This document shows, one piece after another, positions 9,282-19,285 of a stretch of 64,000 nt of DNA. Source of the DNA: Persicobacter psychrovividus. Its GTDB lineage: Bacteria; Bacteroidota; Bacteroidia; Cytophagales; Cyclobacteriaceae. Numbering within the stretch: position 1 is the stretch's first letter; every line of letters starts with the position of its first letter. The stretch is from positions 62,001 through 126,000 of the forward strand of contig NZ_AP025296.1 in assembly GCF_036492425.1 (NCBI RefSeq), written 5' to 3'. The position numbers and the translations under genes were made by a program. Under the pieces are notes generated by a model. That model was not told the origin of the DNA, did no database searches, and was given only the letters and a program-made list of their open reading frames with translations.

Positions 9282-11307
9282 TACCTATCAAAAGTACGTC
9301 ATCAATTTGTTTTGCCCCTCCCTGCCAGTTTTTCCATTGAGAGATGAAATTATTTTCGAGCTCCTTCAGGCTTTTTGCCGCACCATCTTGCAAGGCATCG
9401 AAGGTTTGCTTTCTCCCAAATTTCCGATTGGTAGATTCTCCGAACTGATCGACCAAACCATCCGAGAAAATGAACACACGATCTCCAGGCTTCAGGTCAA
9501 AATCATGTGCCTTGAATGGCTTCCGATTTTTGTATTGAGTACCACCGACAGGCATTTTATCCCCACGAATCATCTGCAAAGTTCCCTCCTGCTGTAAGAA
9601 CATCGGCAAGTGGGCTCCACTGAATTGCAGGTGATTGGTTTTGGTGTTGAATCGAACCAAGGAAATGTCAAGCCCATCATTAATTTTCACTTTTTCGCAT
9701 TCCTGCTGTAACAAATCGACAATTTCAAGGTGCAGCAAATCCAGAATCTGATTGGTCGTATGCGAAATATCGGTACACAGGTATTTCAAAATCACATTGG
9801 TCATGATCGCCAGCATTGCCCCAGGAACGCCATGCCCTGTACAATCCACGGCAGCTACATAAAGGTAGTCACCCATTTTTAAAGCCCATGGGAAGTCACC
9901 ACTGACCACATCCTTCGGCTGATAAAAAATAAACGACTGATTAAAATACCCCTTGAACCGATCGCTATTGGTATTTAACGCCTGCTGAATACGATAACTG
10001 TACTGAATACTTTCGGTAATTTTTGAGTTTTGAACCTCAAGTGTGGACTTCGTTTCTTCCAGTAACTTGAGCAATTCTGCCAGTTCTTCCTTCATTTCGC
10101 GCTCGCGGAAAGTCGCTGAAATAAGATGTTCGTTGGTGGTGGTCAGTTCCTGAATACTAATTTGCAGCATCTCTGCCTTGGTCGCCAAAGAATGATTCTC
10201 CTCTTTCAGCCGACTGATTTCCTCATTAATACCCTCTTGCTCCGACTGCATCGCGTGGTGGTTGTACTGAAAAAGTTCGAGCTGATTCCGCAACGATTTA
10301 ATATCAAGGGGCTTGGTCAGGAAAGCCCACGGAAGGGTACGCTTGGCAATTTGCAACACATCGTACTGATCATGGGCAGTAATATACATGAAAGGAGTTT
10401 TGTACTTTTCCCGATAGTAGGACATGGTCTGAATACCATTCAGATCCCCCATCAGGTTGATATCCATAATGATCAAGTCGGCACTTTTAAACACTTTTTC
10501 CTCATTTTGCAGAAATTGCTCCCCCGTCTGAAAAGTACTGATGACCTCATGACCACAACTTTCGATCAGTTCGGTAAGCATTGCCAAAGCCACAGTACTA
10601 TCATCGATAAGTACAAACTTCATTTTTTCATTCACTGAGGCGTTCAGGCGACTGACGCGCTCCTGCTCCAGGTTATCCTTAACCCTCTTAAAGATGCGCT
10701 GATTTTGAGGATTACAGATAAAGGTGTTCACCGAATCCATAAATTTTGCATCAAGGCTCCAGATAAACTCCGGGCTAATATCGGCCTCTTCAAAATGTAA
10801 AATCACCTTAAAGTACATTAAGTGTGAATTTACCCCAAGCCGTTCACAGAGTGCGGGATTCAGTTCATCTTCCGTATAAACATCATGCTCAGGCACATAA
10901 CCATGCATTTGCAGTTCAAGCAAATTTGAAAATTGAGTAACGACCGAAGCGGCGATAATATTGTCAAGCTCCATCAGGAAAGCCTTCCCCATCGCTTTTG
11001 CTTCTTCGCTCTCGGGATTCAAACTTGAAGGCAGGGTTTTAAGCAATAGTTGTTCCCGCTCCTGCTGATTGAGGATAAAAAAACATACCCCCTGCATTTG
11101 CCCTTTGATCGCGGTGGTCAATACGGTCACCTGTTCCCCTTGTTTTTTGCTGACCCGCATTCTTGGCGATACCCGCTCAATACTCAGGTTGAAATCTTTG
11201 AGTTTAATTTTGTCGGCCACAAACATCGACATGGCGTCCGCAGCTTTGGCCAATCCAATATTAATAACCTCTTTGGCTACATCAAATTCAATTTGTGATA
11301 TATTCAT
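9265..11307 (-). CDS. CheC-like / receiver / SpoIIE-type PP2C phosphatase fusion
   Basis: The 680-residue protein joins three modules. Residues 1-215 resemble CheC/CheX-type phosphatases (DVAKEVINIGLAKAADAMS and, later, MELDNIIAASVVTQFSNLL). Residues about 229-350 are a receiver domain (VLIDDSTVA, phosphoacceptor in LIIMDINLMGD, KPLD). A coiled coil (355-430) leads to a SpoIIE-type PP2C domain (about 450-680) with metal-binding Asp in VSGDF, VDCTGHGVPGAM, FSDGLVDQFG and DDVLL. PP2C domains of this kind usually dephosphorylate anti-sigma-factor antagonists. In this operon CheA could phosphorylate the receiver and so switch the phosphatase. The gene overlaps cheA by 20 bp and cheB by 17 bp. The fusion is unusual in a che operon. 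No target gene is visible nearby. Confidence 0.88.
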   Translation of the reverse strand: MNISQIEFDVAKEVINIGLAKAADAMSMFVADKIKLKDFNLSIERVSPRMRVSKKQGEQVTVLTTAIKGQMQGVCFFILNQQEREQLLLKTLPSSLNPESEEAKAMGKAFLMELDNIIAASVVTQFSNLLELQMHGYVPEHDVYTEDELNPALCERLGVNSHLMYFKVILHFEEADISPEFIWSLDAKFMDSVNTFICNPQNQRIFKRVKDNLEQERVSRLNASVNEKMKFVLIDDSTVALAMLTELIESCGHEVISTFQTGEQFLQNEEKVFKSADLIIMDINLMGDLNGIQTMSYYREKYKTPFMYITAHDQYDVLQIAKRTLPWAFLTKPLDIKSLRNQLELFQYNHHAMQSEQEGINEEISRLKEENHSLATKAEMLQISIQELTTTNEHLISATFREREMKEELAELLKLLEETKSTLEVQNSKITESIQYSYRIQQALNTNSDRFKGYFNQSFIFYQPKDVVSGDFPWALKMGDYLYVAAVDCTGHGVPGAMLAIMTNVILKYLCTDISHTTNQILDLLHLEIVDLLQQECEKVKINDGLDISLVRFNTKTNHLQFSGAHLPMFLQQEGTLQMIRGDKMPVGGTQYKNRKPFKAHDFDLKPGDRVFIFSDGLVDQFGESTNRKFGRKQTFDALQDGAAKSLKELENNFISQWKNWQGGAKQIDDVLLIGIEYAT

Positions 11308-13156
11308 GTTCCTGACCCCGTCTTTTATTTTTTAAAACCTTCCGAATGATGTTTGGAATATCAAGTACCAAGCAAACCTGACCGTTTCCTAAAATGGTGG
11401 CACCACTGAATAAGGGCACCTGATCAAGGGGTTTCGAGAGGGTTTTTTCCACAATCTCTTTTTGTTGCAAAAGCTTATCAACGATGAAACCGAGATAAGT
11501 ATTTTGATAGGAAATCACCAATACCTCAATCTTTTCCCCTTTCTTGAGTGCATTAAAGCCCTGGTGGAAGTCAAAGCTGGTATCCATCGTTTTTCCATAC
11601 TGAAAAAGGTCTTTCAGGAAAAATACCGACATCGGCCGATCGAGATAACTTGACATCAAGCCATTGCTGATTTTATGCAGATCCTTTTTATGCAGGGAAA
11701 TCACCGCCTCCGTATAGGACAGCGGCACCGCATAAGTTTGCCGATCCATCTGAAACAACAAGGCTCCTTTTAGCGCCATTGATGACGGCAACGCGAGTTG
11801 CATAACGGTTCCCTTTCCAATTTCAGACTGCACACTCACCCGTCCGCCGATCGATTCTGTTGCCCGCTTGACCACATCCATCCCGACCCCACGACCAGAA
11901 ACCTCCGTGATCTTTTCCGCATTCGAGAAGCCTGGCTCAAAAATAAACTGCAACTTTTCATCTTTGCTGAGGCCCTTGCCGATTTCTTCGGAAACCAGCC
12001 GTTTTTCAATGGCTTTTTTCAGAATCACCTCTTCATTAATCCCCTGCCCATCATCCACCACTTCAATAAAAACGGTGTCCTTTTCATTAAACGCCCGCAG
12101 GGTTACATTTCCCCTTGTACTTTTACCGCTTGCGCGTCTTTGTGCTGGCGACTCAATGCCATGGCTTACCGCATTTCGTACCAGATGCACCATCGAATCA
12201 CTGAGGATTTTCAGGATATTACGGTCGATTTCGATCTCCGTGCCTTCCAAATTCAGGCTGACTTCCTTCTGCTCTATGGTGGCTACATCGCGGATAATAC
12301 GATGAAATTTATGAAACATAAAACCCACCTGCACCAGCCGAATGCCCATAATTCCATATTGCAAGTCAGATGTAATCCGATGCAAAAGTGCCAGCTCATT
12401 GTTGCGTTGGCCGTCTTTCCTGCCCGCGGCAAGACTGTCTTTTTCAATCAGTAATTCCCCCACAAGGTCAATCAGGCCATCGAGTTTTTTGATCGGCACG
12501 TTGACAAAATCTGAAAAGGAAATATCTGAAACGGTCGATAAATCATCTTCCACCTCTTCCGCTTCCTGACTTTCCGTAGCCGCTGTTTCTTCCATTGCCG
12601 GCGCTTCCTCCTGCACGGCCTGTTCTTCCGTAGCGGACAATGAATCCTCAGGTGCAACAGGTGCCTCGGCAGGTTCCGATTCAGTGGCGACAATGGTTTC
12701 CGCTGCATTCGGCAAATCAGCAGGCACCACAACTGCTGAACCGCTATCGTCAGTGGCTTCTTCTTCTGGCAAAATTTTTCTGAAGGCTACCTGCAGTTTC
12801 GTTCGTATGCCCTTATAACTGACTTTTTCATCCGTATTAATCGCCTGAATCAGCTGCCCGAGCTTATCTACTCCACGGTATAAGTTTGAAAACAATTCTG
12901 AAGAGAGGGAAAACTTTTTCTTCTTAATCTCTCCGAAAATATCTTCCATAACATGGGAGATCTCGGCAATGGACTGAATCCCCAAACCCATTGAATTTCC
13001 TTTCAGGGTGTGGGTGATTCTGAAAATGGCATCGATGGCTTCCTTATCGTCCGAATTGGCTTCCAGGGCGGTAAAAAGCCTGTTCAATTGCTCAAACTGG
13101 TCGTGCGCCTCTGCCTTAAAAAGTTCAAGGTATTCTTTTTCCTTCTCTTTCATCAA
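11288..13156 (-). CDS. cheA: chemotaxis histidine kinase CheA
   Basis: The 622-residue kinase has an Hpt (P1) domain with the phosphorylated His49 in THTLKGNSMGLG. A long acidic, Glu/Ala-rich linker (about 135-215) takes the place of a recognisable P2 domain. The dimerisation helices (VPIKKLDGLIDLVGELL, about 220-280) follow, then the HATPase P4 domain with N box NAVSHGIE, G1 DDGQGINEE and G2 VSGRGVGMDVV, and a C-terminal CheW-like P5 domain. It should phosphorylate CheY, CheB and perhaps the receiver of the downstream phosphatase. The start codon lies directly next to the cheY stop, with no gap. The missing P2 suggests direct P1-receiver docking; a linker without P2 is known in some CheA proteins. 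Confidence 0.95.
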   Translation of the reverse strand: MMKEKEKEYLELFKAEAHDQFEQLNRLFTALEANSDDKEAIDAIFRITHTLKGNSMGLGIQSIAEISHVMEDIFGEIKKKKFSLSSELFSNLYRGVDKLGQLIQAINTDEKVSYKGIRTKLQVAFRKILPEEEATDDSGSAVVVPADLPNAAETIVATESEPAEAPVAPEDSLSATEEQAVQEEAPAMEETAATESQEAEEVEDDLSTVSDISFSDFVNVPIKKLDGLIDLVGELLIEKDSLAAGRKDGQRNNELALLHRITSDLQYGIMGIRLVQVGFMFHKFHRIIRDVATIEQKEVSLNLEGTEIEIDRNILKILSDSMVHLVRNAVSHGIESPAQRRASGKSTRGNVTLRAFNEKDTVFIEVVDDGQGINEEVILKKAIEKRLVSEEIGKGLSKDEKLQFIFEPGFSNAEKITEVSGRGVGMDVVKRATESIGGRVSVQSEIGKGTVMQLALPSSMALKGALLFQMDRQTYAVPLSYTEAVISLHKKDLHKISNGLMSSYLDRPMSVFFLKDLFQYGKTMDTSFDFHQGFNALKKGEKIEVLVISYQNTYLGFIVDKLLQQKEIVEKTLSKPLDQVPLFSGATILGNGQVCLVLDIPNIIRKVLKNKRRGQEHEYITN

Positions 13157-13522
13157 TTATTCAAATGCTTTGGCAGCCGAGGCTACGATGCCTTCCGCTG
13201 TAAATGGTTTGACAATGTAATCAGTCGCTCCGAGGCTTAACCCTTCCTGAATCACTGATTCTTGCCCTACCGCACTGATCATGATCACTTTAGCGTTCAT
13301 ATTTTCTTCACTTTTCAACACCCTGAGAATATCAATACCGATCATGTCGGGCAGGATATTATCAAGTGTGATCAGTTCAGGTTTCAACTCCATGGCAAGG
13401 TCGATGGCTTTTTCGCCATTTTCTGCCTGCCCAATAATTTGGTAGCCTGCCGACTCCAACGCATCACTGATCAGTGATCTCATATACATAGAGTCATCCA
13501 CAATCAAAACAGATCTTGACAT
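13157..13522 (-). CDS. cheY: single-domain response regulator CheY
   Basis: The 121-residue protein is one receiver domain: acidic pocket VDD at 8-10, phosphoacceptor D54 in TLDNILPD, conserved Thr/Ser position in MISAVG and Lys in VKPFTAEG. There is no output domain, so it works by protein binding. It lies between cheW and cheA in the operon, 25 bp after cheW and directly abutting cheA. In organisms without flagella such CheY proteins act on gliding or pilus motors or on other partners; the output here cannot be read from the sequence. Confidence 0.94.
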   Translation of the reverse strand: MSRSVLIVDDSMYMRSLISDALESAGYQIIGQAENGEKAIDLAMELKPELITLDNILPDMIGIDILRVLKSEENMNAKVIMISAVGQESVIQEGLSLGATDYIVKPFTAEGIVASAAKAFE

Positions 13523-13547
13523 AATTAAAATTTTGGTCTTTAATAGT

Positions 13548-14081
13548 TTAACTTCCGAGTGTTACATCATCCATTTGCAGCATGGCGATAATGTCCAGCA
13601 GAATAATCATCCGATCCCCCACCTTTGCGATGCCACGAACGCACTCTTCCTTCAGGCTTGAAAACTGAAGCACCTCCTTGGAGTCGTCAATATCTTCTGA
13701 ATCGATAGAAAGGGTATTGGGAACTTCTTTGACCAATACCCCTACCTTGAACTTTTCATTTTCGATCACCAGCGAATAATGCTCCTGCGCCTTGACATTC
13801 GCAATCTGATCACTGAGGTGAAACTTATGTTCAAGATCCATAATCGCAATCACGGATCCCCGAATATTGGCCGCACCGAGAATATATTCTGGCGTATGTG
13901 GCACAGGTGCCAGGCGGGGGGTGAGCACCACCTCCTTCACCTGATCAATCGGTAAGCCATATTCTTCGCCGCCGAGCTTAAAAACGATGAGCTGAGACCG
14001 TGTAGATTGCTTATTGGCATTGCCCTTCATGGCATCGGTACTTTGTCCATGAAGGGGATCGTTTACGATGGGTTGACTCAT
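13548..14081 (-). CDS. cheW: CheW-type coupling protein
   Basis: The 177-residue protein consists of a CheW domain (about 28-165) with [42 protein letters not shown] and a C-terminal [15 protein letters not shown] segment. CheW links chemoreceptors to CheA. An N-terminal extension of about 25 polar residues is not part of the domain. Its ATG overlaps the receptor stop codon by four bases (ATGA), so translation is probably coupled to the receptor. Only one cheW is present in the operon. Confidence 0.94.
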   Translation of the reverse strand: MSQPIVNDPLHGQSTDAMKGNANKQSTRSQLIVFKLGGEEYGLPIDQVKEVVLTPRLAPVPHTPEYILGAANIRGSVIAIMDLEHKFHLSDQIANVKAQEHYSLVIENEKFKVGVLVKEVPNTLSIDSEDIDDSKEVLQFSSLKEECVRGIAKVGDRMIILLDIIAMLQMDDVTLGS

Positions 14082-17000
14082 TGTTTTCTCAGTTTAAATT
14101 TGGAAACACCTTCGAGTAACTGATAGGCCACATCCGCAAGGTCAACGCTGGTAGCAGAAACCTCATCCATCCCCTGGTTCAGTTCCTGAGAAGAAGAAGC
14201 GATCTGTTCCGTTCCTGCGGAAGTTTCCTCAGAAACCACCACTACTTTCTCAATATTTTTCACCGTTCCATTGATGGCTTCTTCCTGAATGGCTGCTGAT
14301 TCCAAAATCTGCTTCGAGAGGTTGAGGGTCTCAATGGAGGCCGCATCAATTCTTTTGAATACTGCCTCAGCTTCTCCGCCTGCTTTATTGCCATTTTTCA
14401 CCGATACCTCCATGCCTTCAATGGATTTTGAAGCTTGGTTGATATCGTTTTGTACTTCAGAAATTACCTTTTCAATATCCTGTGCCGACTTCCGTGAGTC
14501 TTCAGCAAGTTTCCGGATTTCTTCCGCAACAACGGCAAAACCACGTCCCGCTTCCCCTGCTCTGGCCGCCTCAATGGCGGCATTTAATGCCAACAGGTTC
14601 GTCTGAGAGGCGATATCGGTAATTACGTTCAACGTACGGGCGATTTCTTCTGATCTTTTGGTCAGCACCTTAATGGACTCCGAAGTAACCGTTGCCGACC
14701 CCTGAATCTCTTGCATATTTTCCACCACCGCTTCGATGGTTGACACCCCCTCTTTACTGTTTCGCTGTCCTTCTTCGGCAGACTTATTAATCACATCCGC
14801 TTTCAGGGCAGTATCCTTGGCATTGGTCAGAATTTTGGCAATCAGTGAATTCGCCTGATCAATTTGCTGCGCCTGATCCTGAACACCTTCGGCCATTTGC
14901 TGAATTGCCGAAGCCATTTCCTGCGTGGAACCCTTCATTTGTTCGCCTTTTCCTGACATTTCCTTAGCAGACTTCACCACCAGGTTCGCTGAATCATTGA
15001 TCTGTAAGATCAGCTGATTCAAATTGGCCAACGCCTCATTGAATGCCGATCCCATTTCCTTGAAATCCCCCTGTACATCCAACAGAAAATCTTCACTCAA
15101 ATCTCCCTGAGACAAACGGATCAGTAATTCTTTGATTTGACTGAAAGGCTCAACAATATTGTCCATCAATCGGTTGAAAGCATCTGCAAGAATCTGATAA
15201 TCCCCTTCGGCATTGTTCAGATGAACCCTTGCGGAAAGATTTCCGTGATCTCCCGCTTCACGAACCACATCCTGAATCGCCTTGATAACCTCTTTCTGCT
15301 GCGTAATCTCATTGGCAATTTTGATCACCTTAAACACCTTTCCTCGCTCATCCCTGACAGGAGTGTAAGAGGCGTTGATCCAAACGGATTCCCCTAATTT
15401 ACTCATCCTTTCAAACTCCCCGGACTTGGAAATGCCATTCGCCAAATCATACCACATTTTCTGATACTCATCGGATTTTATCAAACCTGGACTACAGAAA
15501 ATACGATGATGCTTGCCTTTGATTTCATCCACAGAATGATAGCCCAATGTGCTGATGAAATTGTCGTTGGCGGTAATAATCGTACCATCTGGCTCAAATT
15601 CAATGGATGCCCAGCCGGTATCAACCGCAGATTTCACTGCCGATGCCTGTAGTCGGCTTTCCACCATTTTGGTAATGTCATTGGCAATTTTGATCACCTT
15701 CACCACCTTACCCTGCTCATCGAATACGGGAGTATAGGAAGCGTTGATCCAAATGCCCTGCCCTTGTTTGGTCTGACGTAAAAACTCTCCTGTAGTCATT
15801 TTTCCATTGCCCAGTGCATCCCAAAAAGAGGCGTATTCTGCGCTATTGGCGTATTCATACTCACAAAAGATCCGATGATGACGACCAGAAAGCTCCGCAC
15901 TGCTCTGGTAGCCCAAGGCTTTCACGAAGTTATCATTGGCACTGATGATGGTACCATCTGGCTCAAATTCAATGGATGCCCAACTGCTATTGACCGCACT
16001 TTCAAGGCTTTGTGCTCGCATCAGGTTTTGGCGCGCCTCCGTAACATCCTTAATGAAGGCTGTAAAGTTAAGCTCACCACCAATTTCTACTTTACTCAGG
16101 CTGATATTTGCCCAGAATTTGGATTGATCCTTTCTGCTCACTTCAAAATCTTGTGTCTTCCCCGCAGGATCATCCATCCCATAATCATCCTGTGCCTGCT
16201 GGCTTACCTGAGCAATGACCGGCGCAAGCACTTTAACTTCTTTGCCCAGTACATCCTCCTCACGGTGGCCAAACATCTGTACCGCCGCAGGATTAATATA
16301 GGTGATTTCTTTGCGGGAGTTAATCGTTACGATGGCATCAACGGCCTGATCCAGTGTTTTCCTGATCCGCTGACTGTTGCGTTCCACCTCTTCCTGAGTG
16401 GCCTGAATTTCCTCCAGATTCTGTCGAAGCTCCTCTTCCTGCGTACGGATATTCTCGATCATATCACTTGTTTCCCGCTTACGATCAGTAATATTGGAAG
16501 CCAGTTTAATAATTTTGACCACCTCATCCCTACTGTTTTTTACTGGCGTATAAGCGGCCTGCAACCAAACTTCCCGACCAGTGCTATCGAAGCGGCAAAA
16601 TTCCCCATCCATACTTTCACCACTGGCAAGTGCTGGCCAGAACCGAGCGTATTCCTCGCTGCTGGTGAACTCTTCATCACAGAACATTTTATGATGTTTT
16701 CCTTTTATCGCTGACAAGGAATAGCCCATGGTCGCCAAAAAATTATCGTTGGCATCCAAAATGATGCCTTCAGGCGTGAATTCAATCATGGCCATACTGA
16801 TATCCACCGCCGACTTGATACCTGCTGCCTGCACCCGAAGCGCCACCATATCGGTGATGTCGGAAGCAATCTTTAGCACCTTTTTCACCTTACCAGCACT
16901 GTCTTTTACAGGCGCATAGCTTGCGCTAATCCAAATAGATTTCCCTGCTTTCGTCTTGCGTTCAAATTCGCCAGACTTCACCATGCCATTGCCCAAATCC

Positions 17001-17248
17001 TGCCAAAATTGTGCGTAATCCTCGGACTGTTCGTAGGCTTCGGCACAAAAAATTCGGTGGTGTTTGCCTTTAATCTCCGATAAATCTTCATAACCGAGGG
17101 CATGAACAAAATTCTCATTGGCATTGAGTATTTTCCCTTTAGGGTCAAACTCAATGAATGCCCATGCTAAATCAATGGCTGATTTGAGGTTGGTATCCTG
17201 CACGGATTTTGCTCTTGTGCCAGTAGGGTTGGTGGTTTCACTTGCCAT
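14078..17248 (-). CDS. soluble methyl-accepting chemotaxis protein with five PAS domains
   Basis: The 1056-residue receptor has no signal peptide or transmembrane helix, so it is cytoplasmic. Four PAS domains belong to one closely related family and repeat the pattern ANDNF...GKHH.IFC...EF.R...VW..A.Y.PV...KV.KI; they lie at about 22-145, 145-270, 415-535 and 540-660. A fifth, generic PAS ([20 protein letters not shown]) is at about 300-405. HAMP-like helices (about 690-800) and the MCP signalling domain follow, with the hairpin tip [20 protein letters not shown] near residue 870-890. There is no CheR/CheB-tethering pentapeptide. The PAS domains resemble those of redox or energy-taxis receptors. 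It is the first gene of the operon, and the likely promoter lies in the spacer 17249-17400. Confidence 0.95.
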   Translation of the reverse strand: MASETTNPTGTRAKSVQDTNLKSAIDLAWAFIEFDPKGKILNANENFVHALGYEDLSEIKGKHHRIFCAEAYEQSEDYAQFWQDLGNGMVKSGEFERKTKAGKSIWISASYAPVKDSAGKVKKVLKIASDITDMVALRVQAAGIKSAVDISMAMIEFTPEGIILDANDNFLATMGYSLSAIKGKHHKMFCDEEFTSSEEYARFWPALASGESMDGEFCRFDSTGREVWLQAAYTPVKNSRDEVVKIIKLASNITDRKRETSDMIENIRTQEEELRQNLEEIQATQEEVERNSQRIRKTLDQAVDAIVTINSRKEITYINPAAVQMFGHREEDVLGKEVKVLAPVIAQVSQQAQDDYGMDDPAGKTQDFEVSRKDQSKFWANISLSKVEIGGELNFTAFIKDVTEARQNLMRAQSLESAVNSSWASIEFEPDGTIISANDNFVKALGYQSSAELSGRHHRIFCEYEYANSAEYASFWDALGNGKMTTGEFLRQTKQGQGIWINASYTPVFDEQGKVVKVIKIANDITKMVESRLQASAVKSAVDTGWASIEFEPDGTIITANDNFISTLGYHSVDEIKGKHHRIFCSPGLIKSDEYQKMWYDLANGISKSGEFERMSKLGESVWINASYTPVRDERGKVFKVIKIANEITQQKEVIKAIQDVVREAGDHGNLSARVHLNNAEGDYQILADAFNRLMDNIVEPFSQIKELLIRLSQGDLSEDFLLDVQGDFKEMGSAFNEALANLNQLILQINDSANLVVKSAKEMSGKGEQMKGSTQEMASAIQQMAEGVQDQAQQIDQANSLIAKILTNAKDTALKADVINKSAEEGQRNSKEGVSTIEAVVENMQEIQGSATVTSESIKVLTKRSEEIARTLNVITDIASQTNLLALNAAIEAARAGEAGRGFAVVAEEIRKLAEDSRKSAQDIEKVISEVQNDINQASKSIEGMEVSVKNGNKAGGEAEAVFKRIDAASIETLNLSKQILESAAIQEEAINGTVKNIEKVVVVSEETSAGTEQIASSSQELNQGMDEVSATSVDLADVAYQLLEGVSKFKLRKQ

Positions 17249-17913
17249 TATTATCTCATACTAAATTGTTGGTAAAACATCGTTTTGAGCCTTCGGTGAT
17301 AAAAACAAAAGCAGGGGCTACAATGCCCCTATTTGCCTGATCTGGCTCGAAAGAAGATTTCAAACTATTTTAAAAACCTTCTCCCTAAACATTTTTTTTT
17401 ACACGATTCATGAGGAAAGGTTCATGGCTGTGCTTCAGTAGCGCACTGGTCGAACTCCTCACCGATAACAATATCAAAACAAGTGAAAAACGACCTTTAT
17501 ACTATCTCTATGCGCATATTGAAGATCTCTATGAGGATAAAGTAACCGCCTAAAAATAAAAAAATGATGAAAATAGGTACGTGATTTTTACTGTTGATTT
17601 ATAGGTAATTCCTCCTACATATCACCTTGAGGAATACGCAGGGGTTACCATATTCTATGAAAGCCAGCGAAAAAATAGCAGGGATAAAACGGATATAGCG
17701 AGTTAAAAAGGCCAATGGTAACCCACCCTTGACCGGACCCATACATTTATTTTCTTTATTCTTAGACATCCAGAACACAAGGTGCTCCTGCCTATTTCCT
17801 GATAAATGGCACATACAGGCAATAAAAGCATGTTCAGTCCGAGATCTGCTGATGAGTGTGTTTGATCAATCCAATTTTCTGCGGCAAGCTTAACTACAGA
17901 TTCAACACCCAAT
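17249..17913. other. spacer upstream of the chemotaxis operon with possible gene remnants
   Basis: This region holds the promoter side of the chemotaxis operon. Besides the 47-codon frame at 17410-17553 there are two overlapping minus-strand frames (17599-17814 and 17703-17912) with no recognisable domain. They may be debris of a decayed gene. No inverted terminal repeats of an insertion sequence were found. Confidence 0.35.
17410..17553 (+). CDS. short open frame, possible gene fragment
   Basis: This 47-codon frame begins MRKGSWLCFS and ends YYLYAHIEDLYEDKVTA. The C-terminal half (ELLTDNNIKTSEKRPLYYLY) has a protein-like pattern with charged and aromatic residues, unlike random AT-rich translation. 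I do not recognise it. It could be a small gene or the surviving end of a larger one. Confidence 0.3.
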   Translation: MRKGSWLCFSSALVELLTDNNIKTSEKRPLYYLYAHIEDLYEDKVTA

Positions 17914-17953
17914 GAAAAAAAAATACACTTTCAGACTTAACTAAAAGTGTATG
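17914..17953 (-). terminator. terminator after the repeat-protein gene
   Basis: Read on the minus strand, ATACACTTT pairs with AAAGTGTAT across a loop of about 12 nt and is followed by nine T. It lies 32 bp after the stop of the leftward gene at 17985. Confidence 0.88.
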
Positions 17954-17984
17954 TATATTTATAGAATTGAAAGCCAGAAGGCTC

Positions 17985-18422
17985 CTAATACTGCTGTACT
18001 ACAGCGTGGCTATTGCCCAATATATCAGGCTTGGAGGTCGTAATAATTTTTGTGATCCGCCCATTGGCATCCCTGACCACCGTTCGGGTATTGCCCAGCA
18101 CATCGGGTTTGGAGGTAACTGCCGAACCAGTTTGCTGCCCCTGTGCATTTCGAAATGTGGTCTGTTGATTCCCCAATATATCGGCTTTCCTTGTGGTAGA
18201 AGTCCCTGTGTATTGCCCTTGAGCATTTTTAAAAGTCGTCCGTCGGTTACCGAGAACATCGGCTTTTTGGGTGGTTGACGATCCTGTATACCGCCCTTGT
18301 TGATCTTTGAAAGTGGTCTGTTGATTCCCCAGTATATCGGCTTTTTGGGTAGTATAAGATTGCCCAAAAGCGAAGGGCGAAAGTAGCATACAGCATAAAA
18401 AGCTAAAACAAATACGTTTCAT
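17985..18422 (-). CDS. secreted 26-residue tandem-repeat protein
   Basis: The 145-residue product has a signal peptide (residues 1-20, ending AFGQ). The rest is almost entirely 4.7 copies of a 26-residue repeat with consensus TT.KADILGN..TTF..AQG..TGS. The spacing of turns (LGN, and AQG or ANG) suggests a beta-solenoid or short beta-hairpin repeats. The DNA repeat is 78 bp, and because it is in register a second frame is also open. I do not recognise a named family. The gene follows the SH3-like membrane protein gene by 56 bp on the same strand and ends at a strong terminator, so the two probably form one operon. Role unknown; a periplasmic or surface structural protein is the simplest guess. 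Confidence 0.82.
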   Translation of the reverse strand: MKRICFSFLCCMLLSPFAFGQSYTTQKADILGNQQTTFKDQQGRYTGSSTTQKADVLGNRRTTFKNAQGQYTGTSTTRKADILGNQQTTFRNAQGQQTGSAVTSKPDVLGNTRTVVRDANGRITKIITTSKPDILGNSHAVVQQY

Positions 18423-18478
18423 ATCGAACTGATTTTAAATAAAAGATGGGAGATACGCGCTGTTGAGTTGAGCTGCGT

Positions 18479-19285
18479 TTAATGGCCTGCGGCTTCATAA
18501 GCTTTGACCCGTTTGGCGCGGGCTTTTTGTTCGCGAATAGCTTTCTGTTTGGCCGCCTTTCGGTCAGCGACTTCTTTTTGGTAAGCCTCAAAGGCTGCGG
18601 TAGTGGGCAGGAGTTTATCCTCAAATCCGACCTCCATCATTTGAGTGCTGTAACCTTTAGACGGCATTTCAGAACGGTAACGATATCGGGGAGGGTCATT
18701 CGACGGTAAACGAAAGTACCCCTTAATGGAATCGAGCGTGAGCAGTTCCACCCATACCCCATCAATATCAGGGGCAATTTCGGCACCATATTTACCTGTT
18801 AACTTCACAAAGTCTCCCCGCTTGAGGTGTGCTACAACGGCAGAACGATTAACCTTGGCAGAAATTGACGGCTCAGCCCAAACCCTGGTTCCCTGGTACA
18901 CCTGCGCATAGCATTTGAAGGCATGAACCTGATGCACCGAATCATTAAAATGCTTGGTAGCATAATATGTACTGTCGTGACCAAATACATGAGTGTCTAC
19001 AAAAGTGCCCACTGCGGTATCTCGGAGGGCACCAATCGCAATTACCGCATAAACGATCAGCGATAAATAGGTGCGGTAATCTGCCTTAAAGTCCTCCCGT
19101 TCCTTGAATTTTCTGTAAATCTCCGTCATTGGCCAAACCACCAACACATAAAAGAAAAATTGCAAAGAGATCAGCAGTAGCATAAGCGCACCTGCGACCA
19201 ATATGATTCCAAAGGCATCTTTAGCCCGAATTCGGGTAATAAAACTAAAGCCACCACCTAAGTGCGTTCTATGATAAAAAGCCAT
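18479..19285 (-). CDS. membrane protein with bacterial SH3-like domain
   Basis: The 268-residue protein has two membrane segments, at about 26-55 (IILVAGALMLLLISLQFFFYVLVV) and 73-90 (LSLIVYAVIAIGAL). The part after them carries a bacterial SH3-like domain at about 120-195 (YAQVYQGTRVWAEPSISAKVNRSAVVAHLKRGDFVKL, given approximately). A basic Lys/Arg/Ala-rich C-terminal helix (about 235-268) follows. SH3-like domains of this type often bind peptidoglycan or other wall components. It lies directly upstream of the tandem-repeat secreted protein and probably shares its transcript. No enzyme motif is seen. Confidence 0.78.
   Translation of the reverse strand: MAFYHRTHLGGGFSFITRIRAKDAFGIILVAGALMLLLISLQFFFYVLVVWPMTEIYRKFKEREDFKADYRTYLSLIVYAVIAIGALRDTAVGTFVDTHVFGHDSTYYATKHFNDSVHQVHAFKCYAQVYQGTRVWAEPSISAKVNRSAVVAHLKRGDFVKLTGKYGAEIAPDIDGVWVELLTLDSIKGYFRLPSNDPPRYRYRSEMPSKGYSTQMMEVGFEDKLLPTTAAFEAYQKEVADRKAAKQKAIREQKARAKRVKAYEAAGH

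Noticed and set aside
17599-17912. Possible insertion-sequence remnant upstream of the chemotaxis operon
   Set aside because: No terminal inverted repeats, target duplication or transposase motif could be seen; only two short overlapping frames without a recognisable domain.
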